Shown: positions 53,486 through 63,999 of the stretch, one piece after another | How positions within the stretch are numbered: position 1 is the stretch's first letter | Layout: every line of letters begins with the position of its first letter | DNA from: Gracilariopsis chorda | Lineage: Eukaryota > Rhodophyta > Florideophyceae > Gracilariales > Gracilariaceae | Direction of reading: 5' to 3' | NCBI GenBank assembly: GCA_003194525.1 | Contig: NBIV01000295.1 | Span: forward strand, 1 to 64,000 | Length of the DNA stretch: 64,000 nt | Position numbers and translations under genes: made by a program | Notes under the pieces: generated by a model | What the model saw: only the letters and a program-made list of their open reading frames with translations | Told to the model about the DNA's origin: nothing | Database searches by the model: none

Positions 53486-54607
53486 TCAGTACCTTCGTGC
53501 ACGATTACGAGACCGGTCGCGTTCAGGACTTGACTGAGCCGAGCTGCTATCACTCACGACGGCACCATGACTTCTAGCCCACTCTTTGTACTTACGTGCC
53601 CTCTCTTTATGCTTTCTCTTTCTAGTCTCCGCAGCTGATGCTCTGTCCTCCGCAGCTGATGTTCTGTCCTCCGCAGCTGATGCTCTGTCCTCCGCAGCTG
53701 ATGTTCTGTCCTCCGCAGCTGATGCTCTGTCCTCCGCAGCTGATGCTCTCTGCACAAGTTGCGCTCTCGTGTTTTTCTCTTTCCGCACATTCTTCTCGGC
53801 TATCAGCTTAGCATCGATGGGATTCAATAGATCATCAACATATTGCTTACCAAAGAAAGGTATTTGGCACTCTTGACCTGGGTCGTATATCCTCCACTTA
53901 TAGCTTCCGTTACGCAGCTTGCCAACATGAACACAGGGATGAAACGTTGAGGTATGCCGATGTGGTAGATCAAGGTCAACTATTATATACCATACAATAC
54001 GGGCCCATGCATAGTAGTCCTTCTTCTCAACCAAATCCCTTTCTCGATTATGACTGGTGACCTCTACAACAAGATTAGGAGGGTTACTGACGGGAAACGT
54101 CACCTGTTGCGAGCGTGGAGAGACCCTGGCTGATTGTTCTGCCGTTAAAGGAACACCAATGGCAACATCCGGTTCTAGATGGATTCTCGGGTCAGATTGA
54201 GAAGAATCAGAAGAATGCTGTTCTTGTGGTTGGTCTGTGCGCGAAGATTTGCGATGCACAACAACTACAGGCGCTGTAAATATGCGTTTTGTTGTGTTTT
54301 TGCCTCTAAAGCGTTCGGAAAAGATGGTGAGCAACATCATAATTACTCTGTCGTGAACGGTGTTTGCCATCGGTCGCGCTATGAGCAAGCCGTGTTCTAG
54401 CTCGTAGCGCCCGAATATTGAAGTGGGAAGATAAAGGAAGTCTTCAAACGAACATTTGTTGAGGTGCAGTGAGCCAAGTCGGAGCGGCGGAAGGTGCGGC
54501 AGCTGCGCTGCGGCTGGATTCTGGGAGGCGGAGAGTTGCGTCGAGGTTGGTGAAGATGTGATGGTGCTTGGAGAGCGAGGTGGAGAGGGAGCGGAGGAGT
54601 GGTCCAT
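53486..54607 (-). CDS. Uma2-family (DUF820) PD-(D/E)XK nuclease-like protein, copy B
   Basis: A 373-residue protein from ATG 54607, the same as copy A except for 21 additional residues in the repeat region. The Uma2 core is unchanged, including EPDVAIG, NLVVEVTS and EKKDYYAW. Six ASAAEDR/TSAAEDR units precede the basic KRKHKERARKYKEWAR segment, lengthening a predicted coiled coil that could mediate self-association. Both copies have kept an open frame, which fits either ongoing constraint or a very recent duplication. The gene is divergent from the fibrillin pseudogene and intronless. Confidence 0.75.
   Translation of the reverse strand: MDHSSAPSPPRSPSTITSSPTSTQLSASQNPAAAQLPHLPPLRLGSLHLNKCSFEDFLYLPTSIFGRYELEHGLLIARPMANTVHDRVIMMLLTIFSERFRGKNTTKRIFTAPVVVVHRKSSRTDQPQEQHSSDSSQSDPRIHLEPDVAIGVPLTAEQSARVSPRSQQVTFPVSNPPNLVVEVTSHNRERDLVEKKDYYAWARIVWYIIVDLDLPHRHTSTFHPCVHVGKLRNGSYKWRIYDPGQECQIPFFGKQYVDDLLNPIDAKLIAEKNVRKEKNTRAQLVQRASAAEDRASAAEDRTSAAEDRASAAEDRTSAAEDRASAAETRKRKHKERARKYKEWARSHGAVVSDSSSAQSSPERDRSRNRARRY
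53634..53759. repeat. 21-bp coding minisatellite, 6 units
   Basis: Six tandem 21-bp units (alternating CTGATGCTCTGTCCTCCGCAG and a CTGATGTTCTG variant). In copy A there are three. The alternation of the two variants suggests that growth happened by copying pairs of units. Confidence 0.85.
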
Positions 54608-55362
54608 GACAGATTCCGTGAGGTGTGCGCGGCAGCGCAGCGGCGACAAGCGTCTTGCGAGCGGCCAAGTAGGCGGCGACGGCTCTGAGAAGGATTGTGC
54701 GGCGCGATGGTGGATGGAGTGGCGTCAGGCGGGCAAGTAGCAGACCAGACGACAAATCAAGATTTCTTCCCTGGAAACAGCACCGGGGAGAGGCTGTGGC
54801 CGCCGAGACCGGACAGCGAGACAATCAATCAGTATCACAGCGGGCGCTGCTCGCGCTGCTCCCTTCGACCTCGCCCTGCAGCGGGAGGACAAGGGGCGGG
54901 GACCTGTATAGAATAAAGAGGGCCGATGGGAACTTGCCGGCCTTGGGGAGGAGGACAGATAGTCAGATCTCACGTTGAGTCCCCGCTCGCTCCCTCTTCT
55001 TGCCTTCACCTGCGCCCCCGTTCCCGAATGTCCACCCACGAACGCCCCAGTGGCAGACCTAGAAATGGTTGAATCGAAGATGGGGGTTTTTTGGAGCCGA
55101 AATCGGGAGCACGACGTGGCAAACTACCTAAGACGGCGTGGGTGCAGCCAAACGAACATTTAGCATACCCTGTATCAGTTATGGGTGGCGGTGAGTTGGT
55201 TGCAGTTTTGATTTGAACGGCTAGGGATGCAAATTCATATCGCGTGTAATGACAATTGAGACGTTCCAATTCAAGAAGTCGATGGTCAAAGCGTTTTGTG
55301 TCGGTCTTTGCAGTTCCAAGGACAACAGGAGACTACCGTACTGGACTTGGAGTGGCTCATCA

Positions 55363-55839
55363 GTCGACAAGCGTATCGTCGGCGTGTGGCGAAATGCCCG
55401 CACCAGTGTCGCCCAGACCGCTTCTCCGATCCAAAGGGCAGCAGCGGTCGTCAATAAAAATTTGGGCCTAAAGTGCAGCAAATTGTGGTCGGCAGTGGAG
55501 TGTTGTTGTGATTGTGAATCGTCTCTTGCCTTGTCGGGAGGCGAGCTCAATGTCATGGCGGTTGTGCGGACGTTCAAACACAGCGTTTATGCCTTCGTTT
55601 CACACGAGTTTGGTTCTTGCTCGGGGGTGGCTTTAGGGTACTGCACCCGGTTCCATTTCGGTTGCTGGGGAAGAAGGCTTGTAGATAGCTGGATATCGTT
55701 TACATCGACGATGAACTGAGAGTGACTAAATGCCCACAAGGGTAATCGAGGGTCTTTATTCGTCTTGAAGAAGATAAGCGATGATGTTAGTCTTGCCTAT
55801 ACGCCGGAACTGCGTGAAGAACTCGAAAAGAACTCATAG
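55363..55839 (+). pseudogene. PAP/fibrillin pseudogene, copy B
   Basis: Carries the same missing 5' part and the same internal indels as the copy at 18856-19332, so it was already dead when the block was duplicated. Only a few substitutions separate the two. Confidence 0.85.
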
Positions 55840-56152
55840 CATTCTACGTCCAGAAAGCAAAGTTCTTACCTGTAAATATAGCGCCATGATAATGCGACGG
55901 TTATCCTAAGGAAGCCATTTTTCTGTATTCGTCAGCAGTTTGGCACACCTCCGTCACCACGCGTCTGAGACTAGGGTACTCCATGAGATCAACTACCATG
56001 TACAGCTCTTTGTGTTAGTGCTCTCTTCGTAGAATTCGATACTCTATGGGAGTAGCTCAGAAGCGATGCTGGATACCAGAGACATCAATCAATGCGTCTT
56101 TCCACCCTCTTCCTCTGCGCTTTGTAACGATGCGACATTTGCTTGTCAGTGG

Positions 56153-57640
56153 CTACTTACGGCGTGAAAACTTTCTCAACCGTTGTCCGACCTCATAAGC
56201 CATCTCAATGGACTGTGCACCGTTCAGCCTGGGGTCGCACATACTCTTATAATTCTCCGACAATCTTTCCTCTGTCACCTCGTTCACGTCGCCTCCCAAA
56301 CACTCTGTAACATTCTCTTCTCCGGTCATTTCGAGATGCACACCTCCAGGCACGGTGCCTTCCTGCGCGTGGGCTTGGAAGAAAGCGTCAACCTCACCGA
56401 GCACCCGGCCAAACGGACGCGTTTTGACACCATTGACCTTTATAGTATTTCCATGCATGGGGTCTACGCTCCATACGACATGCCGCCCCTCTTGTTTCAC
56501 CGCTCTGAGCAAAGCGGGGAGCCTGTCCATGAGCTTGTCCTGTCCCATTCGTATAATGAGCATAATCTTTCCAGGGTCATTGTCCGGATTGAGTGTATCC
56601 AGCATTGTTAGTACTTCTGCCGGGTCCGCAGTTGGGCCCAGCTTAACCCCAATGGGATTCTCTATGCCGCGGAGAAACTCTACATGTGCTCCTTCAAGTT
56701 GCCTTGTTCGCTCGCCCACCCATAACATGTGCGCAGACGAACAATACCAACTCATGTGTCCACTCGATGTCATGGACTGCCTAGTGAGTGCCGCCTCGTA
56801 TGTGAGGAGCAGTGCCTCGTGGGACGAGTAGAACTCGGGTTCGCGCATGTTCTGCAAGCCTTCCGTGCTTGCAGAAGTATCTAACCCACATGCGGCAACA
56901 AAATTGAGTGCATCTTCAATGTGAGTGACCAACGCGGCGTACTTCTCGGGCGTAAGACGATTGATCAATGAAACCCACTCCATCATACTCTGCGTGCTTT
57001 TCGCAAGTGCACGCAGCATATTAAGCGAGGCAGCGGACTGCGAATATGCACGGAGCAATCGTTCCGGCTCTGGCACGCGAGCGTCTTTCGATTCGGCAGC
57101 CGAGTTGATAATATCCCCTCTGTACACTGGAATTGATCCCACTGCGGTATCCTCCATGTCGTTTGATCTGGGCTTTGCAAATTGGCCAGCGACACGGCCA
57201 ATCTTAAGAACGGGTTGCCCTGATAGATACGACAGAACAATGGACTGAGCTATCAGCACGCGGAAAGTAGACTCTAGCGACGCCGCATTGAAGTGATCAA
57301 ATGATTCCGCACAGTCGCCTCCCTGCAAGACGAAAGCTTTTCCAGCAGAAGCACGGGCAAGAGCTGCCCGAAGGCGACGAATCTCACCGGGAAAGACAAG
57401 CGGCGGGTTTTGTGAGAGACGAGCTTCTGTGTTGTGAAGAGCCTGCGAGTCTGGATACACGGGCTGTTGTAGGATGGGGCGAGATCGCCAGGTGTTTGGG
57501 CTCCAGTTCGGCTTGGCTGTAGGTGTAGACTGCTGGGGAGACTGAAGGGTGGCACATGGCGTCAGAGAGCGACGGCTACGGAGCTGTATCCCCTTCCGCG
57601 TGCGATGCAGGGGAACGGGGGCGAGAAAGGCTGGGAACAT
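56153..57640 (-). CDS. 3-deoxy-D-arabino-heptulosonate-7-phosphate synthase, class II, copy B
   Basis: A 495-residue ORF from ATG 57640 that gives the same protein as copy A (19646-21133); the few nucleotide differences I noticed inside the gene are silent, for example in the codons for NPIG/VKLG. All class II segments and metal ligands are present (GGDCAESF, DPMHGNT, HLEMTGE, CDPRLN). The plastid transit-type N-terminus is intact. Two identical active copies would double the dosage of the entry enzyme of the shikimate pathway. The upstream region is shared with copy A for about 220 bp; then a solo LTR intervenes, so regulation could differ. Confidence 0.93.
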   Translation of the reverse strand: MFPAFLAPVPLHRTRKGIQLRSRRSLTPCATLQSPQQSTPTAKPNWSPNTWRSRPILQQPVYPDSQALHNTEARLSQNPPLVFPGEIRRLRAALARASAGKAFVLQGGDCAESFDHFNAASLESTFRVLIAQSIVLSYLSGQPVLKIGRVAGQFAKPRSNDMEDTAVGSIPVYRGDIINSAAESKDARVPEPERLLRAYSQSAASLNMLRALAKSTQSMMEWVSLINRLTPEKYAALVTHIEDALNFVAACGLDTSASTEGLQNMREPEFYSSHEALLLTYEAALTRQSMTSSGHMSWYCSSAHMLWVGERTRQLEGAHVEFLRGIENPIGVKLGPTADPAEVLTMLDTLNPDNDPGKIMLIIRMGQDKLMDRLPALLRAVKQEGRHVVWSVDPMHGNTIKVNGVKTRPFGRVLGEVDAFFQAHAQEGTVPGGVHLEMTGEENVTECLGGDVNEVTEERLSENYKSMCDPRLNGAQSIEMAYEVGQRLRKFSRRK

Positions 57641-57862
57641 TTCAGAAGGTGAAGCGATTATGCAATTCTGGAGCGGCCGGCCGAAGAAGGACGACGACTG
57701 TGACGATAGACCAGCGGACGGGCCGTAGCGATTGGTTCAAGACCTTTATTCTAGTGAATACTGAAGATTGAAGATGATGATGGCGCCGTCAGTCAATTCA
57801 CTGGCGCACGCTTGCTTTGCTGGCGTGCGCACTTCCCCGTCATACACTTGATGTTAAATAGT

Positions 57863-58925
57863 TGTGGGCGCCATCACGAGACGGTGACGCAGGGGGCCAA
57901 AAAGTTGTAATAATAAAAGCCAAAAGGGTGCTCTTCGTAGCTAAAAGCCCCAAAACAAGTTGAAAACAGTGATATCAAAAGAACTAAACCCACTCGATGA
58001 AAAAAAAACAACACTAGGGAGAGCAAGAGGCTCAATCCCCAAATAAAACTTTTTAACTTCTTGTTGAAACGGCGCGCAACCCAAGAATTATGTCAAGGAT
58101 CACTAAGGGTCAGACCCTCGGCTTCCGGTCAGACACTCCGGATGTGAAGTGGATTCTGCATCCTACCTACCTCTGCACTAACCAGAAGCAGGTGCATACA
58201 ATCCTTACAGGGCTTCCCGAGGAGAGCTACTAACAGCGGGATATGCTTTCACTCTATACCCAAGCTGGCCCTTTGTAGGAAAGGTTGCACGGCACGTCGC
58301 CTGCGGATAGCTTCCCGTCAAGTACTTCCGTCCGGAAATCACCAGGTCTTTCGACCGACACCGTTATCCGAGCAAAGCTCCGGTGGGGCTCACAGACGAC
58401 AGAAACACCTTTGGTACACACTACCCATCTCCCGTCCACGCCTAAGGCGCTTCAACCGGTCTTAGCGACGGTACTTCCCCACCCTATTGGACAACTAGCG
58501 GCACACACCTCACTAGAAGCCCTTTATCCAGTGGCGAACGCCTCACTGGTTGTTGATGATAGTTGAAGTGGCTGAAGGTTGATAGGGGGTGGGGCTTAGA
58601 TGTTGGTCGATTGTTAAGGTGAGTTTAGACCGAATTTCGAAGCTTAGAATCTCTTTTTATAGTGTTTAGAGGCACTACAAACGAGCCAAATACGCATTTC
58701 TACTTGCTAGTTACTCATGTGTGCGTCTAGGTTACTCCATTGGCTTCTAGAGACCTCTGCAGCTGCACACTAACCAATAATAAAGAGACAATTTGCGCCA
58801 GCATCACTAAAATACTGTAGTCTTTGCTGGGCCAACAAAACGTGCAATGTGCTAGACACTACTGGAACATTCTACACGTGTGTTACAGCAATGTATGGCA
58901 CATTCCGCAACATTCGCGACCGACA
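57863..58925 (+). repeat. Solo LTR (1.06-kb family) with perfect TSD and known empty site
   Basis: 1063 bp, TGTGGGCGCC to CGACCGACA (TG...CA), flanked by ATAGT at 57858-57862 and 58926-58930. Copy A has the uninterrupted site with a single ATAGT, so both boundaries and the duplication are defined exactly. Similar to the LTR split by the MULE at 41840-49655. It lies about 220 bp upstream of the DAHP synthase start, in the same intergenic region. Confidence 0.95.
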
Positions 58926-59849
58926 ATAGTCTATCTGCAAGCATGGCCCCATGAGGTGGCGGGGAGATTGAGTCGCTTGGAAGTTTGGCAGACGTCACTG
59001 GACGACACAGCGACGGTTGGATTTGCAGAACTGATAACGGCGTCATTAAGTTAGTATATTTTCTATTTTCTATTCTTTTTGGAGAATGGTTTTGAGTATT
59101 ACTTTCCCAGATCGAGAGAGAGGGGTCAAGCCATATCCCCTAAAGAAGGGTTGCCATCACAGCTTGTTGATATTGGTGATTTGGGGCTCAGAAAATGATT
59201 TTGGCTTCCCCTTAAACTAAAGGCAGGATTTTCCCAAAGAGTGTGAATAACAGGACTACGTTTCCATCAGTCAGGAGGATGGGTTATTGTACTTCTGGGT
59301 GAGAGGTACTTTTACAAAGAAATAGATAAGAACAAAAAACGCGAAGGATGTGAAAATGCTTTCAGTTAGAAACCAAATTCGGTGGATTCTGGCACTATCT
59401 GCATGTGCAGCTTATTCATCGGTTCTGACATAACCCCTGTTGGAATTAAGGTGTTCCAGTGACACAAAATGAATGGTAGCTGGGACAAATTCTCAAGTTG
59501 GAATGACAGCAGGCATTGCGTAAGTTCCGTTTTCTTACAGTCTACCAAAATGCATCAAATCAGCTCAGACGTCGAAGTTGAGATCTACTCTTCACAAACG
59601 TGACTTCCAGGCTTCTCTTATATCTTATATGACGAGCAAACTTTAAAACCCTTACCCTTCTCAAAAACTAAATGTGGGCCATCTAACGATATATTAATTT
59701 CATATTCATTTCATGTCTCCCAAAGCAATTCAGTAAGTGCTCTAACAGAATCAGCTTAAAGCACTGATTAAAAAATGTTCATGCACCGCACATAAAATGT
59801 CATTGAAACTTTACACCTCCATAAACGTTCCATTCACTTTCGGATCTTT

Positions 59850-60489
59850 TCAAGAGTCCTCAGAGAATAATTGGGATCTTAATCGTGCTTCAAACCCTAC
59901 TTCTACCACATCGCTCACAACCTCTAACATCAGTTGAGCGCAGGCTGAAACCCGAATACTATCTTTTGCCTCCATTTGATACCATTTTTGCGCCCAAAGC
60001 TTACGATTGTTGTATATGTGCCGTCTTTTGGCCCAGTTCACGGGCACATCTTCGGGCTTTTTCATACGCTTCTTCTGCTCAGTAGTTTCATTTCTCGCCT
60101 GACGTCGTTTGTGGATATTAGCACGACGATTTTCACGCTCAGCAAGCTTTCTAACGCGTCGATATACTTCCTCTTTTTCACGTATCTGAATAGCTGCCTC
60201 CGCTTCCTCACCTGATTTTATTCTTTTCAAAACTTTCCTCACTCTCTCTGCCAGTTTATCACTTTCAACACGACGTTTTTCTTCTTCGGCTTGCTCACTC
60301 TGGCGTAGTCCTTCAACGTGTGCTGCCAGTTTATCCGGTGCGCCAGCATCATGCAAGTATCTTTCACTTTTTTTCTGACCATTACTCTCCACCTTTCCCT
60401 TCCATACATTATGATACACCGCGATTGTCGTCGATTATGTTCATTGCTTTGATGAAAACCTCTTGGTTGCTGTGCATTTATCGAAGATA
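59850..60489 (-). pseudogene. pogo-like transposase tail, second copy, truncated
   Basis: Corresponds to the coiled-coil tail at 22225-22990 with about 85 percent identity, a frameshift near its C-terminal end (so the Cys-containing end is lost) and an internal deletion of about 80 bp around 60410. The N-terminal side is cut at 60490 by the left end of the chromovirus. The coiled-coil sequence EEEKRRVESDKLAERVRK is preserved. Confidence 0.65.
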
Positions 60490-61165
60490 TGTAGGATAGC
60501 GAGCCAAGTGGGCAAACTCGTAATGGTCTCGTGGTAGCGTGGCAGAGCTGGGGGGTCCTAAGGTCAATGGGACGGCGGCCACACCTCTGGTAATGTTGGC
60601 GCAATGGGATGGCGCTAACTACGCAGTCCTGCATGTCGGAGGTGCGGTAGCGGTACCTTGAAGGCCAGTTGGGAGCGTGAATACCAAGTACGGGGGTACT
60701 CAGGACTCACGAGGGTGTCTGAGTTTACCGTCCCTAGGGGAGGCGCAACTCGAGGTGCATAAGTAGTGGCACCGAGGCGCCTCGACCCTGTGGCACTGTA
60801 AAGTGCCCTACTCTACAGTAGTTATCTCTAGTCCTATGGTTAAGAAAATAATAAAATTAAATGAATTATATAAAATACAGTTAGCCCTTCTTAGGCCCGA
60901 TACACAACGTGTATCGTCCACACGGGTCTCCAAAATTGTAGAATCCACTGGACTTCGCTCTCTCACATCGCCCTCTCCTTAGGCTTGACCGTCTCGGTCG
61001 AGCTGCTTGTCCCCAAGGGTTATCTCCAGTCCATTGGCCGATTACCAAGTTTTTCCTTTGGTCTCACCCTTCTCACGACGCACCCTTCCGATCTCGGTTG
61101 TCAGCAGCGCCCCGCTCCCGGCTTCGGTAATCAAGTACTTTTGCAACTTCCTTGGGGTTCAGAAC

Positions 61166-62134
61166 ATGGTCCGTGGGACGGAGTTCACCGTAGGGGACAC
61201 CGAAGGCCTTTTGGATCATGTCCTGCAGGTCGATTGGGATAACACTCCCGGTTTCCTTTGGTATGACTACGAGACTGACATTTTCAGGAGTATTCCTCGC
61301 CATCCGCAGGGTCATGACGACGGAAAGGTCTACCTGGCGAAGCCGTTGAGGGCGAATCCACCGGTCGTCCCGCGAGGAAACGTGGAGGACTAGTGGCCTA
61401 AGGGCGAGGGCTTCTCGTCGAAGAATTTCCTGGAGGACGAGGCGTTGCCTGCGTCTGGGGGCTGTGCAGTTCTTTTGGCAATTCCGTTGGGCCCTCAGGT
61501 GGTCACCGATGGGGACGATGGCGACGCATTTGCGGATCCTGAGGTCGCGCGGGTGACTACTCCTGTGCCTGCTGGTTCTCTTGTGGTCGCGCCTAGTCCG
61601 CCTATTGCTCCGGTGGAGGAGCCAGTCCCTGTGGTCAATCCTTACACGCTTGTCGGTGGGGCGCTTTCCGTATCGGTCATCCCGCTGCCACTGGTACCGG
61701 CCGTCCCTGTGGGCGTAACCAATGCGGCCGAAGCTCTCCGTGCGGTCGCAGGTGCCACGGGCCTGAACGTAAACGGTAGCCTCGAGGACTTGTTGCGCCG
61801 CACTCGGTCTTGGGCGCGGCGAGCATCGCGCTATGGGGCCCTGCTGGAGCAGAAGGAGGCCCTGAAGAACTCTGTTGAGCAAATCCTACAGGAGAATGCT
61901 CATATGTTATCCAACAAGGTCCTAGAGGATATCGATGCCCGCTATGGCCTCAACGTAAGTGACAGCAGCGGTGAGGAAGGCTTCGCGTCCAGTGGTCCGC
62001 GCAGTCCTCCGCGCAAGCGTCCGCGCGTGGCGGGTCCCAGTGGGCTAAGTTCCAGTGGTCAGGCGCCCACCAACAGTGGCGGTTCCCCCGATGGTCAGGG
62101 CGACGACGCGATTGCGCCTGCTCCATCGGCCTGA
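61166..62134 (+). CDS. Unknown ORF antisense to the chromovirus, with one in-frame TAG
   Basis: From ATG 61166 (open upstream to 61007 without another ATG) the frame encodes an N-terminal part (VRGTEFTVGDTEGLLDHVLQ, WYDYETDIFRSIPRHP), meets a TAG at 61391, and continues uninterrupted in the same frame to TGA at 62134. After the TAG there is a Pro/Val-rich region (VAPSPPIAPVEEPVPVV), a helical segment (SLEDLLRRTRSWARRASRYG, EQKEALKNSVEQILQENAHM) and a Ser/Gly-rich basic tail (PPRKRPRVAGPSG). AATAAA follows at 62165. The composition is gag-like but no family is recognised. It may be an accessory gene of the retroelement or a separate gene. Confidence 0.5.
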
Positions 62135-63003
62135 GGGCACTGGTAGGTTAGCCTTTTAGGTCTCAATAAAGTCAAGTTATCCATTGGTTGTTACCTTTTT
62201 TTCCCTTTGGTCGGCCTGACCGTCCTTCAGGTCAGCTAGTGCGGTGGTTTGCCCTTGAGAAGCACCGCGACGGGTCGCGTTCCAATGGACATGCATTAGA
62301 TTGCAGTGACCAATTGGGAAGCGGCGATCTCGCTCCGTGTGGCCGGTCCTTCAGGGCAGCGGTTGGCCATTGGGCATGTGTGCGCGCACACGTGGCGTGC
62401 TGGCGCTCGTGTCCATCCGGATGAGGCCCTTGGCACTCCGAAAAATTGGGCTGAGAAATTGGCCATCGGAAATTGTCAGTTTTTTGACGTGCCAGCGGTC
62501 GGCCTGTGCGCCGGCTGTGCGCGAGCTGCGCAATGCCGCCGTATGGTACCACTTAGGCCGCAATGAGGCGAGTCCGAATCCGGTGTCCGTTGGTCTGTGC
62601 GCGGCCTAGAAGCCGAGATATCGGCCATTCTTTGTTTTGGCCGATTTCGGGGCGTGCAACGCCACTCCAAAAAAATGTCCATTTGGCCGACGGAGTTTTT
62701 GATCAAGCGCGCGCGCCTTGGCAGGCGCCGCCCGTGCTGTAAGTCCATCGGATGTTCCATTGGGCTGATAGTTAGTGCCAAAATTAGCGTGCGCCAGAGG
62801 TAGGCCGCACTTTACTTAGGCCAAGGGATGGTTAGCGCTCCGCGTGGTGGCCCATGGAGAGCCAGATCGGCTTAGCGCTCGTAGTGCGCGTGCTCGGTGC
62901 TCCTGTCCTTGTGGTCAGCTCAACGGCTTAAGCGCGGGAGTTAGCGACGTCCATCGGACTACCTCGAACCTTGACCATTGGATTTTAGTATGTATGCCCC
63001 CTC
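62135..63003. other. Non-coding part of the retroelement
   Basis: No gene recognised. It includes the poly(A) signal AATAAA (62165-62170) of the plus-strand ORF, a pyrimidine tract CCTTTTTTCCCTTT (about 62194-62207) and many scattered CCATTGG/GGCCATTGG motifs. Confidence 0.4.
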
Positions 63004-63999
63004 CTAAAGGTCGCGCTCCGTGCGGCCCATGCGGCGCCAAAACCTAAGGACAAAGTTCTCCGGGATGTTCTCCCGGGGTTCCCATGTGTCCTCAGAGGGT
63101 TTGTAGCCATACCAGCGGACACGGTATCTGACGACGCCGTCGTCGTCAATGCCGGCATTGACCACCCGGTCTATAGCGCTTTCCTTAGGAAGTGAAGCTG
63201 CGTCCTTCGGAACATCCACAGGCCACTCCTCGGGTAGATCCATCTCGTGCAAAGGGGCGTAACCATCATTGGCCGACTGGGACGGTACTCCGTCGTTGGT
63301 TTCCTCTTGGGGTGAGGGGGCCAATGGATCGGCGGAGACGACCTTTGGAGGTGATGTAGCGGTCGGGGTGACCAATGGGTCTGCCATAAGTTCCTTAGGA
63401 CGGGACGAAGGCTGCTTGTCCGTGGGTGTAGAGTCCTGTAGGGCGGAATTGGGAGCATCCGGAGGGGCGTCCCGAGGATTGTCCAAAGGGGAACCACTGG
63501 GCTTCGGCGGCTCAGGCGCCGCCGTAATGGGGTCAATCGCGACGGTGTCCTGTAGGCCATCGATTTCAATAGTGACCGTATGGGACGTAGAGGAGAGAAC
63601 CTTGTAGGGACCAGTGGACCGTGGGAGGAGCTTTCGGTTGATGAACTCAATGTCGTCCTGAGGCTTATCCGATGGGGCGCGGTCGAGGTAGACCATGTCA
63701 CCGGCCTTAAAGGATGGCGTAAACCTCACGGCCTTATCAAAGTCATTTTTGTATCTCCGTTGGGACTTCGTCAGCCGTGTACTGGCCGTCCGGATAATGT
63801 CGTCTATCCGCTTTCGGGTATACCGTTTGGCCTGGCCAGGGGTCATCTCTGCCGTAACGTCCTGTGGTACCCAGCTGTTCTTAAGGTCAGCTGCAAAGTA
63901 TGGGGGCTGTCGCGTGAGCGTCAGATCGAAGGGTGTAGTCCCCGTGGACCGATGGACTTGCGTGTTGTACGCATAGACCAGTGGTCCGACGTAGTCATT
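63004..63999 (-). CDS. Integrase C-terminus with GPY/F module and chromodomain, partial
   Basis: The frame is open to the window edge. It starts with the end of the integrase core (DYVGPLVYAYNTQVHRSTGT, PFDLTLTRQPP), then a basic linker (KRYTRKRIDDIIRTASTRL), FTPSFKAGDMVYLDR, and the GPY/F module (RSTGPYKVLSS). A Pro/Asp-rich linker of about 90 residues follows, and then a chromodomain: DRVVNAGIDDDGVVRYRVRW, YGYKPSEDTWEPRENIPENF. Chromodomains direct chromovirus integration toward marked chromatin. The stop is at 63004. The open frame over about 330 codons suggests a fairly young insertion. The upstream catalytic residues are outside the window. Confidence 0.85.
   Translation of the reverse strand, partial: NDYVGPLVYAYNTQVHRSTGTTPFDLTLTRQPPYFAADLKNSWVPQDVTAEMTPGQAKRYTRKRIDDIIRTASTRLTKSQRRYKNDFDKAVRFTPSFKAGDMVYLDRAPSDKPQDDIEFINRKLLPRSTGPYKVLSSTSHTVTIEIDGLQDTVAIDPITAAPEPPKPSGSPLDNPRDAPPDAPNSALQDSTPTDKQPSSRPKELMADPLVTPTATSPPKVVSADPLAPSPQEETNDGVPSQSANDGYAPLHEMDLPEEWPVDVPKDAASLPKESAIDRVVNAGIDDDGVVRYRVRWYGYKPSEDTWEPRENIPENFVLRFWRRMGRTERDL

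Larger units (their letters stand above)
53419..59733. repeat. Segmental duplication, copy B
   Basis: Near-identical to 16973-22157 in the same orientation. It differs by a handful of substitutions, three extra 21-bp units in the Uma2-like gene, and a 1063-bp solo LTR with 5-bp duplication. The flanks on both sides are unrelated to those of copy A, except that both right flanks continue into pogo-like transposon sequence of lower identity. Confidence 0.9.
60490..63999 (-). mobile_element. Chromovirus (Ty3/gypsy with chromodomain), 3' part
   Basis: The left end, TGTAGGATAGCGAGCC, interrupts the pogo-like tail after AGATA (60485-60489), a likely target site. In the minus direction the element ends with integrase and a chromodomain (63999-63004), and the sequence to the left should be its 3' untranslated region and 3' LTR. 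The LTR's inner edge is unclear; a polypurine-like tract on the minus strand near 62194-62209 is one candidate, giving a 1.7-kb LTR. The rest of the element lies outside the window. Confidence 0.65.

Noticed and set aside
16973..59733. Duplicate blocks as an assembly artefact
   Set aside because: The copies have different flanks, a solo LTR with a proper target-site duplication in one only, different minisatellite lengths and scattered substitutions.
61073..61882. 270-codon minus-strand open frame
   Set aside because: It is the antisense shadow of the plus-strand ORF, Arg-rich with no domain, caused by GC-rich codon use on the other strand.
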